DNA from: Turbatrix aceti
Taxonomy: Eukaryota > Nematoda > Chromadorea > Rhabditida > Panagrolaimidae
Assembly (NCBI GenBank): GCA_963969345.1
Contig: OZ017768.1
Location: 5,356,718-5,420,717 of the forward strand
Reading direction: 5' to 3'
DNA: 64,000 nucleotides
Shown here in pieces: positions 1-9,818 of this stretch (its first letter is position 1; each line of letters starts with the position of its first letter). The notes below the pieces were generated by a model. That model did no database searches and was not told where the DNA came from. It was given only the letters and a program-made list of their open reading frames with translations. The position numbers and the translations under genes are program-made.

Positions 1-4
1 ATTC

Positions 5-1295
5 ATGGTGGATCGCTGCGACTTTACGAGCCTCTTTCAGTGCCTTTCTAAATGTCACGTCTTCGTCGCCCTCGTTCTGCTCATCTTCGGCGCCCTCGCT
101 GACTACATCTCTCACGTGCAGTCCACCGTCAGGCTGCATGGCGTCATCGAGTGCTGCGCGATTTACTTCCTACTCACCGGGTGAGTCGGGGAAGGTGTAA
201 AGTGACATTTTGGAAATTAGCCATGAAATTTTTGCAAAAAAAGTTGGTTTTACTGTGAAAAATTTTTACCGTAAAAATTATCTGTCTGAACCATGATCTG
301 GCAGAATTACGATCGTGTGAAATCCTTTTTTTGCCATTTTTGTCGATTTTTGGCACGTTGTAGCTAATAAAAAACTACGGTATTTACAAAAGCATGGTAC
401 ATATTGATCGACGTTATTTTTGATGAAGAATCCGAAAAAAAGGTAAAAATATAGTGTTACCTCACTTTGAAAAATGCCAAAACAACTGTTGCTCATTCTG
501 ACCATTTTTTAAATGCTAGTTTCGGCATTTTTTAAGGTACAACCCTGTATTTGTATATTTTTTTGGATTCTCATTCAAAAATTACGTCGATCAATAAATA
601 TGTACGCCGGCTTTGGTAATGTGGTAGTTTTTTAGCTACAACGTTCCAAAAATGTTCAAAAATGTCAAAAAAAGCGATTTCAATCGATCGTAACTCTGCC
701 AGATCACGCCTCAGGCAGGTGATATTTACGGTAAAAACTATTCATAGAAAAATAAACTTTTCAGCAAAATTCCATGAAGAATTTCCAAAATGTCACCTGA
801 CACATTCATGTCAACCAGGCATTTTTTCACTGAATAATGCGTGTTTGTTTCAGCGTCACGGGCATCTGCAGCGCAGCCAGCCATCGAAGGGGCCTGATCA
901 TCGCGTTCCTCGTCATGTGCCTCCACGCAGTGTTCATCTTCGTGCCGACGGCGATCGTAGCAAGCAGCTTCGACGTCCACTTCTACAACCACGAGTGCTG
1001 GGGCGAATGCGACTGGGATCTGCTCTCCGCATCGCTGCCCAAGGATTCCAAATGCCAAATTTTGTGCGGCGAGCACGTGGATCCCGGCCAGAGACTGACA
1101 ATGTCCCGGCTCGGCACGGATTACCGCATCAACGCGGGCATTATTACGCTCTCCATCATCGAGCTAATCCTCTCCGTCATCACGTCCGTTCTCTGCGCTC
1201 AGCAGATTTTTGACTTCTCTGTCATCCAAACGGGACCCGCGATTACGTCTGCGAGCTACGAACTCACGCCACTGGCTGCTGCTGCTGACAAATGA
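5..1295 (+). CDS. Four-helix membrane protein (MS4A-like topology), 5' end at window edge
   Basis: Two coding exons, 5-180 and 854-1295, join in frame to give 205 residues. The frame is open to the window edge, so the ATG at 5 may be internal. The donor is GG|GTGAGT and the acceptor GTTTCAG. Four hydrophobic segments lie at about residues 18-33, 46-64, 72-95 and 153-174. The loop between the third and fourth carries paired cysteines (C107/C111 and C126/C130), probably disulfide-bonded outside the cell or in a lumen. The spacing resembles MS4A/CD20-type and other small nematode tetraspan proteins, but no family motif settles it and the function is unknown. The stop codon directly abuts a GTAAGA donor, so a short 3' UTR intron (about 1296-1350) is likely. 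AATAAA signals sit near 1616-1630, close to the end of the convergent coiled-coil gene. The first intron is almost filled by a fold-back repeat. Confidence 0.75.
202..796. repeat. Fold-back (long inverted-repeat) element in intron 1
   Basis: The intron is a near-complete palindrome. The left arm starts GTGACATTTTGGAAATT (202) and the right arm ends with its reverse complement at about 796. The match continues inward through the GATCTGGCAGA-TTACGATCG, ACGTTGTAGCTAA-AAAACTAC and GATCGACGT-ATTTTTGA blocks, giving arms of roughly 290 bp around a short loop near 500. A diverged relative lies at about 23165-23715. No coding capacity is seen, so this looks like a non-autonomous fold-back or MITE-type element. 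Confidence 0.75.
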
Positions 1296-1670
1296 GTAAG
1301 ACATTTTTTTCTAGTAAAATCTAACGTCTACGATGTGTTTTTTTTCCAGAAAACGCGCTCGCGTGCTCACTCAGTCGCAACAGAACGAATCACGAATCTA
1401 ACCTAACTTGTGCATCATTTACCGGCTGTCACCCAAGGTTCTACTAACTTGCAAACATAGTGCTTACTATCGCCGTCCGAGACGGGTACTTCTCACCTCC
1501 CTTTCCTTCTGATCCGCAGCCACGATCTCACCTGCGTCGGTCGCCGGCTCTGTCCGCACTCACCGGCCGAGTCCGTCAACTGCAATCCACTCTTTTTTAC
1601 ACACTGCGGTGAAGAATAAAGAAGAATAAAAAAATCTCGAGAGGGGACATTTTGGACTCGTTCGACGGAT

Positions 1671-4600
1671 TTATCGAAATCCTTGTCGCTGGAGGCGATC
1701 GATGAGGGCATCGGCTTCGGCGATGGCACGGTTGGCCTTGTCGTACCGTATTTCTTTGGGGCCGGCGCCTGAAATTTATTTAAAAAAAAAAATTAAATTC
1801 ATGCAATGTCTCGAAAAAAAAAATCTAATTCACACCTTTATCAGCAACCAATTGTTCCTGGGTACGAATGACGTGTGTCATATTGGCTAGGAATCCTTCC
1901 TCCGCGATCCTGGCCTCGTCCAGTATGGCGCTGAGACGCTCAATCTCCGCTCTGAGGCGTTCGTTGGTCTCCTGCTCGGCGTCATACTTTTTTCTTTGGT
2001 CATCGAGAGCCTGCTGCTCGCGCTGGGCCTCCAAGTGGCTGCTCTCGAGGACCCGCAACCGGTGCAAGAGGTTGTTGTGCTCGATCTTGGCCTGCTTGAT
2101 GTCTCCTTCGAGCTGTATGCGACGCTTTTGATGGGAGACAAACTCTTTTTTGGCGTCTACGAGCTTTTGTTGCAATTCTGCCATCTGCAAAAAAACGATT
2201 TGTATCATCTAACTTTTTGTGGGCGCAACAGACCTCTTGATCGAACTCCTTCCGCTTCTGCGCGGCCGCCTGCTTTTTTGCGTCTTCGGCTTCGACGTCC
2301 TCAGCGACGAGTCGTTTCTGCCTGGCTTCCAGCATTCCAACCGTGGCTTTTTCTTTTGCAAGTTTTTTTCCGACTTCCAAAATTTGTTCTTCTACACCCC
2401 AGATTGCGTTTTCGAGACTCGTGGCTGAGTTTACGACGGTTTTTTCTTCTCGTTCGAGATTCCGGAAGCACTCCTGCATGTGACCTTCGAAGAGTCGTCG
2501 TCGTTTGGACGCCAGCTGCTCCAGCTTGTCTGAAAGCCGCGTTGCTGCCAAAGCACCGACTTCAGAGCGATCTTTGTCCTCGGCCTGCTGCACGCACGTT
2601 TCCAAGCTGCCGGTGATTACTGCCTGCTTGATGAGCGTGATCGCCGTCGTCGATGGGAGGCTTTCTACCTGGCGCTGAGTGGATTCAAAGTCAGGTGCCG
2701 GTGGGGGGCCAATTGACTGAAAAAAATTGCACGTATCACCAAAGTATAAGAGTAAAAATCTGTTCAAAACAATGAAAATCTTTGTAAAATGGGAAATAAT
2801 TATTCATTTATAAAAAACATAAAAATGTTTAATTCAAAAACAAAAAATATTAAAAATTACATTTTTTTAGTTTAAAACAAAAAAATATTTAAAAATGGCA
2901 TTTTTTTAGTTCAAAACAAAAAAATAATTAAAGCAGGCATTTTTTTGAAAAATGCCTTCAATTTTTTTGGCTTTTATTAGCGGCCGAATCACAGAGCCGA
3001 AGTTGAAAAGTCCCTACCTGAAATTCGCATTTCGCGTTCGCAAGTTCTTCCACTGCCTTTTCAGCCAGAACAGCGGCTTCTTCGGCTGCTTTCTTCTTGC
3101 GCTCGTACAAAATTGCCATCGGGGTGGGTTCCGGGTCGTTGGTGACGTCGATGTACTTGTGGTACATTGGCATATCGCTACAATCTCTCCGGTTAAATTT
3201 TTGAGCTGGAACGTGTCAACAAACTTTTCGAGCTTTTTGGTTGTAGCCAACACTGCGATCCGGCTCTGCCGTAACCAAACGGCCATGTTTTTACTCTCGA
3301 CTTCCGCATAGTCGGCAGCGAGACGTTCGCACTTCTGAATCGTCTCGATAATTTCAGAATTCCGCTGAATGGTTTCTCTATCGATGACGACTCTCTCCTT
3401 TGCCAGCTTCTCGGTCAACTTTTCCTGCCTGTTAACCTCGTTTTGTGTCCACTCGAGTTCGTGGTAGGACAGCATGGGGCCGTCGTAGGCCAGACCTTGC
3501 TCGTCTGAAGCCCGGAAGAACCGGAGTTGTTCGGGCGTTACCTGATCCAAAGTGTGGCTCAGTCGGTGCCAGCCAGTCGGTCCTTCCGGTCCTGATTCGG
3601 ATTCTGTGCTGTCACGACGGTGTTCAAAGGGCGCGTACTCCAGACGATCGACCTCCCGTTGAAGAGAGAAAAGCTGAGTTAGCGTTTTGAAAAAGTATGA
3701 CTCCATTTCCTGAAAATTGGGATAATTGGCCGGTTGCAAAAAATATGATATCACTCAGCTTTTGCCCCCCAGAATGCCCTTGAGGCAAATGCCATGTGTT
3801 GACGACAGAAAGTTAAAGAAATAGTAAACGTTTCCTGACAGCAGGTATATTTAGCACGCACGTGCAATCCTACCCGGCAATTGTCTTTGATTTATATTTA
3901 AAATCTGTCGGGACGGAAGTCTTGGCTGCCAGTAACCGGCTGAGTCGTTGTTTTGCTACTTTTTATCGTATTTTAATTGGCACACTCACAAAGGTACTAA
4001 CAATTACCCTTCACAGCCTCTGCAGAGGTTGTTCGACGGATAAAAACAGAACAGACCGGCACTTATGTTACCCCCGTCAGCGTCGGCGTCGCCTTCGGAA
4101 ATGATGACTGTGCCGCTCTTGTTTTTGTTGTTTCACGAAAAAAGTGCAGCGCGTATTAATAAAATTGATTCAATTAAGCCAGGCGACGACTCATGACGGC
4201 CACCGAGGACAGATTTCGACTTCTGGGTGTTGCACCGGCTGTTCTTCGTACTTGCAAATTGGTCACTGGTTGCCTTCTGCTTTCTGCTGAGAGTCCGAGA
4301 ATGCCGCTGGGCTTTGCACAGTCGCATTCCGTCCCCCAAGTGTTGCCGACCCCGACCAGAAATAACCCCTGGCTGCTTTGTAGCTGCCATATATGGCATA
4401 AAGCACGCGCCGTAACAAAACAAAAGGTGGGGTTGACTTGTGCGCGTAATTGCATTACACATCGCTAACTATGTATAATATGTTTCTGTTGAACAAAAAA
4501 ACACCGGGACAAAAAAACAGAAGTCGAGTCCCGGTTTTTGGTATGTACATAGAAATTTTCCCGAATAACGCATTGTTTCAGTTTTTGCCCAAGGCCTCCT

Positions 4601-7600
4601 AAACTGATGTCCAAAAGTGCAAAAATAGATAACAAAATTTTCCAGCTGCCGAGATGTTTTTTTGGAAAAATCTTGAGCAATTAAGGATAATTCTTAAAAT
4701 TATGTACAAATTAGGCAATTTCTTTCCTCGGAAGCCGCCGCAGCCGCCGCTTGCCACGAACGTCCCTCAACCACTTCCTTGTCAACGTGGCCATTGTTTT
4801 TGTATGAAAAAAATGGAAATAAAAATTTGCACTTCAGTCAAAAATTTGCAGTCTTGTTTTTCGAGTTTTGATTCATTTCGATTGTTTTCTGAGATTTTCA
4901 CCGCTGCGACCTGCCTACCATTTTTTTGCGCTGTCAGTACATTCTCATACCGTATTCCATGGCTTCTACGGAAGAGAGGGTTCTCTTGGATGTCGATCGC
5001 GAACGCAAGCTCAACATGACTCTCATGTTCAAACACCTCGAAACAAATCTGAACGTTCTCCAGGCCGTTTTTCTGGCCATATCCATCATGATCATAGCTG
5101 CCGCTCTTTTTCGTTGCTGGCTCACGGCGATCGATGCTCTTCGGGCGCTCAGGGATTCATCTGATACCGTATGTATAACTTTATTACTTTTATATCGCGT
5201 TTACACTCAAAAATGCCTGGTTCTCTTAATTTTTAACGCCTGCGCTCAGACCTTTTACTCCCCTCGCATACAGTACACTTTTCATCCGCTGTGGTCTAGT
5301 GGCTAGGATTTACGGCTCTCACCCGTAAGGCCCGGGTTCGATTCCCGGCAGCGGAAGTATTCTTTTTTTGTTTTTTTTTTCAACTTTCCTAAACAATACA
5401 TAATTATGTTTTTTTTTCACAGAGAAACAACCCTCGCTTTGCCTTGGCCAAGGCTCCTTCGAGGATTCAAGTGAATCCTTCGCAAAATGAAGGTTGCGTC
5501 GCCCGTGAAAGTGCTATGGGTCCGGGTCCCCCACCTGCTTTACCTGACTCGCCGGTCGTACGGGATTGGCCTTCACAGTCTCTGTCATCCTCAGAGGAAC
5601 CATTATACGATGATCCTGCTTTGTACTCTCAACCCGCCATTATCGATACCGGAGAATCGCAGAAAGCTGACAACGTTCGTTTTTTTTAGGTTTTTCTGCC
5701 GCCTCCATATTTTTTTGTTTGTTTTTTTGCAGTTGTCAGGTTCTGGGAAGCCGGTCTACTGTTCCAAGAAGAAGAAGGGCAAGTCCAGGCTCTACTTTGC
5801 CGACGACTGTCCCACGCCGAATCCGTACAAGCCTGTCAAGCTGCCTATCAAACTTGGCATCAAGCATACTCACCAGCCGGGTCACTAACCGGGACACATC
5901 GCTTCGGGGTCTGTTGCTATCGTCACCCCTCATGTTTTCGTTTGTTTCGGCGTCGTTGCGTGCAGCCAGCCGCTCGTCATTTGTTCGTTCATAAATATCC
6001 ATATCCACCACGACCTAGTTTATTTTTGGTCCGATTATTTTTGGCTAGTCGTTTTTCGGCATCTCCCCCAAGACCCCACCCCAAATTCACACATTTTGAT
6101 TAGCGCTCTGCCCTCCCTCTCTGGAATGTAGCAACTTTTTTTCTCGTTTTTTTATCCCGCCACCGTGGACGGATTGTGGTATGGATGGGTCAGTTGAATT
6201 TTCTGCACCAGCAACCAACAGCAGCGCCTCAGCGCCTCAGCGCTTCATCTTGTCTTCAAAAAACACCCAAATTTTAGTTACATATGAATGTATTGCGGGC
6301 CGAGCAGGGCAGGGCACGCTTTTCGCTAATATAAGCCCCGAGTGAATTTGTTAACCGCAATAATAACCGTGTCTCTGTCAACCAGCGGTAAAGTTTACTT
6401 TTGCCTCAGTTGCCCATCACCTGCCCCGCTTGATTGCCTGGTGCCTATTTATGCACCGCTCTCTTGACATTGGATACAAAAACAGAGCCTTGTTTACGTC
6501 AAGGCTCGTACATAATTACACGTATGTATTTACACGCCTGTCATCTAAATTGAAAATCATCGTGTTGTTATTTTTACCTGATTCTGCAGAAGTCTCTGAC
6601 TAACATCTGTGTAGAATTCAGGGGGGGGGGCGTGCTTGACCGTGCGTATCCCGAAGACGGGGGCGCTGCTATTTATACAATTTGGCGCCACTAAACCCGT
6701 AAATAGACCTTACCCCCCAAAAAGTTGTATATGTATCTATGTTTATCAATACCGATGTTTTTCGCGGACTGACTGACTAGGTAATTGATTCTGCCAAAGA
6801 AAATTTAAAAATTAAAAGGCGGGGTAGTGCAAAGGGTCCGATCCAGGCGACAGGTGATTTGTCAAACAACTTTGAACACGACAGGCATCACGCTTTGCAT
6901 GTTTAAGCGCGTTTCATTTCATTTTCGTGGTTGTGGCAGCTCTAACCACCGAGATGTCGTCCCTCCCATCCCCCCTTCCGTTGTTTTTTCGTTTTTCGAC
7001 GGAAACCCCCTGGTCTGACCAAGGTTTTTTTTGACAAGTCTGATATGTACTATGAGCCCCCTCCTACCTGAACAGTCTTCTCGTCGGCTGCGAGAGCGGC
7101 TCGCAGCTGTTGCGTGGCATCCGCTATCCACCGGACGCGCTCTCGGTGACGCCGGTCGGCGCGTTCACGTTTTTCAGCTGCAACGGGAGGGACCGGACCG
7201 TTTGTGCGGGAGAACCAGGCCAACTACTGCCAAAACTTACCTCCACGCTGCGCCTTTGCTACTTCGCGTTGCCGCGCATACAGTTGCTGCTTGAGGGTTT
7301 TTATCCGGTTTTCGCGTGTCTCGATCTCGTCTTCCAGCTTTGCGACATCGAGTCGAACTCTTTTTTCGGTCACTCCCAAAAAGTGGTCTGTAGATTTTTG
7401 ACCAACGATACTTTGATTTAGCGTTTGAACTGAGTTCTACAAAAATTTTTGTGTGCTGTTAGTTGAATTTTGTTGGGGCAAAAAAGTGTTTGGAGGGGTT
7501 TCTTACCTTCAAGTAATCTCGGCGTGACACGAGTTTATCGATCGTCTCCTCCGCGTCGTCGTTCTTCCTCTTTAGCGTTGCAAACTTCACTTCTGCCTTG

Positions 7601-8055
7601 CGCAGGGCTTCCTGATCCGCTTTGAGCTGAAAACAACCAACATGTCATAAAAATGAGTGGTTAATCTCCCGTATGTGTTTTCGAAGCCTCAAAAGTCATT
7701 AAAAAAATTTGTCTAGTCAAAAGTCGCGATTTTGTATCCTGGTCACCCCGGCTGTAGTCCCTACCTTTTCGTAAGCCTTCCTGATCTCCTCCGAAGTAGC
7801 AGGCAGCGCGGAGGCAGTCTCCAGCAGTGCGGCCACCTGGGTGGTCGATTGCACCTCCTGCGCGGCTTCTCCGGACGGCGTGGACGACGAATCCGTGGTC
7901 GCGGTCGCAGACGCCGGAAGATCGAGTCTCATCTTGGTCTGCTGCGACGTGGACGTGGCCAGCGTCGCCTGCTGGGATGAAGAAAAGTTGGCTGTGCGCT
8001 GGTCCGACGACGTCGTCGTGCCGGACGTCGACGAAAACGGCGACCACACAGTCAT
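1671..8055 (-). CDS. Long coiled-coil protein with a nested gene in its fifth-exon-proximal intron
   Basis: Nine exons on the minus strand: 8055-7765, 7626-7507, 7436-7241, 7177-7068, 3709-3225, 3177-3018, 2716-2234, 2184-1836 and 1768-1671. All junctions use GT-AG and the phases close exactly, giving 763 residues and a TAA stop. The N-terminus (about 80 residues) is Ser/Thr/Gln/Ala-rich and probably disordered. From about residue 85 to the end the sequence is dominated by Glu/Lys/Arg/Gln/Leu heptad-like stretches, interrupted by an acidic linker near residues 255-280. I recognise no conserved domain. It could be a cytoskeletal, centrosomal, ciliary-base or kinetochore scaffold, but nothing in the sequence decides. 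The 3.36 kb intron 3710-7067 encloses the + strand gene at 4959-5888. Exons on both sides of it are phase 0 and coiled coil continues across the join, which argues for one gene rather than two. The 47-nt intron 3224-3178 is the weakest junction, because a one-base assembly error would give a similar result. Confidence 0.75.
4959..5888 (+). CDS. Small single-pass membrane protein, nested inside the coiled-coil gene
   Basis: Three phase-0 exons, 4959-5168, 5423-5674 and 5733-5888, encode 205 residues. A TTTTTTTGCGCTGTCAG acceptor lies 21 nt upstream of the ATG and could be a trans-splice site. One strongly hydrophobic segment, about residues 34-54, follows a charged 30-residue N-terminus and precedes a Pro/Ser-rich middle with many acidic residues. 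The C-terminus is basic (Lys-rich run near residue 165) and ends in a His/Gln-containing tail. No known family is recognised. The whole gene sits within an intron of the opposite-strand coiled-coil gene, and its own first intron contains a tRNA-Glu gene. A membrane-anchored adaptor is plausible from the layout, but this is inference. Confidence 0.75.
5285..5355 (+). tRNA. tRNA-Glu (anticodon CTC)
   Basis: The acceptor stem TCCGCTG (5285-5291) pairs with CAGCGGA (5349-5355). The anticodon arm is TACGG-CTCTCAC-CCGTA with anticodon CTC. The T arm is CCGGG-TTCGATT-CCCGG. The A box TGGTCTAGTGGCTAGGA and B box GGTTCGATTCC match eukaryotic tRNA-Glu closely. No intron is needed. A T-run (TTCTTTTTTTG) a few bases downstream suits RNA polymerase III termination. 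The tRNA lies in the first intron of the nested + strand protein gene and in the same orientation, so Pol II and Pol III transcription overlap here. Confidence 0.96.
5889..7067. other. Rest of the large intron of the coiled-coil gene
   Basis: No exon, RNA gene or clear repeat was seen here. The first part would contain the 3' UTR of the nested gene. A run of nine or ten G residues near 6621-6630 is the only striking composition feature. On the minus strand the whole stretch is intron of the coiled-coil gene. Confidence 0.5.
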
Positions 8056-8453
8056 GGTTTTTTTTGCCGCTCAGCGCAATTTCCGGGGTTTCAAGATTCA
8101 AAAAAACTCTCCGAACGTCTTTTTCGTACAGGGCAGCTTTTTTGAGCCTACATAAGCCCGTGAGAAGTCAAAGTGGCCCCGTGAAAGCGCATGTATTCTT
8201 GACTGGGCTTGGCCAGTCACGCGGAAGGCCGGAAGGCTCCGATTTGAACGCAACTGGCATCTCCTAGGCCACATTGGCCGGTTTTTAGACGGAAGTGGCC
8301 ATTTTCTGCCCCGATGACTCCGCCTGACTCCTTTGGCGCCCCGAACGTGATTTGGCGCTTTGCGAGCTGTGGCATGTTGCCTAGCATTTTTCGCGCTTGT
8401 CACACCGGCGTTGATCAATACAACCGTAAATATTTACAAACGCCGTTTTCAGG
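8056..8453. promoter_or_regulatory. Divergent intergenic spacer, possible bidirectional promoter
   Basis: The start codons of the coiled-coil gene (-, 8055) and the four-helix gene (+, 8454) are only 398 bp apart and point away from each other. Promoters for both must lie here or overlap the transcripts. At the + end, CGCCGTTTTCAG ends one base before the ATG, which fits a spliced-leader acceptor and leaves almost no native 5' UTR. No TATA box or other motif was convincing. Confidence 0.45.
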
Positions 8454-9405
8454 ATGGCAATGAAGCCGAATCGAATCTCGGTAGACCAGCTTCCAGATCC
8501 GTACTCTACGGCATGCGACGTGGAGTACCTTCTTCGGACCCACAGCGAGCCGCTCCTGCCTCCGAATCCTCATTTTTTCTGCTGCAGGCAGAGATTGCAC
8601 ATTACCGTAAGTTTTTTTTATTTTGGCGTACTCGTCAGATTTTTTCACAGCTTTTCTGTTCATTGCCGCCCTTCTAACTTTCTAAATTTTCAGAAAGCCG
8701 CCAAATGGCTAAGCTTGTTCTACGTGTTCATCTACTTCCTGGGTTGCTGCGTGGTCTACGTATCGGGTATCTCAATTACGGTCATCTTCGCGGTGCTGTT
8801 CAGCGCTTCGGTTTCGCTTTCTACGGTTTATGGAACTTTTGAGTGGAAGAAACTGTGCCTGATTCCTTTTTTTCTTCTCCAGGTTGCTTTTTTTTTAAAC
8901 GAACGCGGCTTGAATCAACGCTAAAACCGTTTTAGTCGATGCTCATAATCTACAACGCGGTCTTCATCTGCGTGCTCACATACGCAGGTCTGGTGTCCAA
9001 GAGAACATCCGGGCTCGGCAGCATCAGGCGGTCGTTCGAAACCTTGCCCGGACGGTCATCTGATTTCTGTAAGTGTCCCGGATTTACCAGGAGCGCCATC
9101 TTGAAAAAAAAAATATTTCAGGGCTCGTAGGAATCATCGTGGTCCTCGTCTGTTTGGAGATCTTTTTCCTTTACTCATGCAAAATCATGCTTTACGAATA
9201 CGAGTTTATCGACGCTGTCGATCACCTGCTGAAAAGCGTTCAGAATCACCCCGTAACGCCTCCGTCAAATGGCAGAGATCAGTTCAGGGACCCTACCTTC
9301 CTCAGTCCGCCTCCCACGGCTCCGTCGAGTGCCAGAAGCTGTGCTCCTACGTTCGGCATCAACACCGGTCATCCTACAGTTCGTTTTCCCGAGGACATCG
9401 CCTGA
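8454..9405 (+). CDS. Four-helix membrane protein, LAPTM/DUF7027-like
   Basis: Four exons, 8454-8606, 8694-8882, 8936-9068 and 9122-9405, close in frame to 252 residues. The start is fixed by a TTTTCAG acceptor one base before the ATG, typical of trans-splicing. A 50-residue cytoplasmic N-terminus ends in a Cys-Cys-x3-Leu-His cluster just before the first of four hydrophobic segments (about 55-75, 78-98, 113-133 and 158-180). A Pro/Ser-rich tail of about 70 residues follows. The Cys-Cys/His motif before helix 1 and the four-helix layout match small nematode membrane proteins related to lysosomal LAPTM proteins, and the gene at 48282-49032 has a similar arrangement. Family assignment is by topology only; localisation to endolysosomal membranes would be inference. 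An AATAAA lies near 9636. Confidence 0.78.
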
Positions 9406-9818
9406 AATGAAGAACATGCGCAAACGTAAACTATTGCAACATAATTCCGAAAAAACGACCGACTTTGCAATCTGATCCAGCTTGCCAAATTTTGCACATC
9501 TGGGGATCAATGGAACTTCACATGTTGCAAAACATCATACATACGTCGATACGAAGTTGACAAAGAAAAATTCGTTTTTCGTCATAAAGTACTGTGTACA
9601 TACGTTTGAAAAATGAAATCCCGGGGTAATTCGAAATAAACACACGTTTTTAAGAGCATGTTTTCATTTATAAAAATCACCAGAATGATCTATGTAAGCG
9701 CCGAGAATAAATTGTACAAACTTTCAAAAAAACAATAACGGTAACCTGTCAGGTGTCGAGTGGCGTTCGCTAGTCAGGCGGAAGCTGGGAGCGATCGGGT
9801 GATCCATGCGGACGCCGA

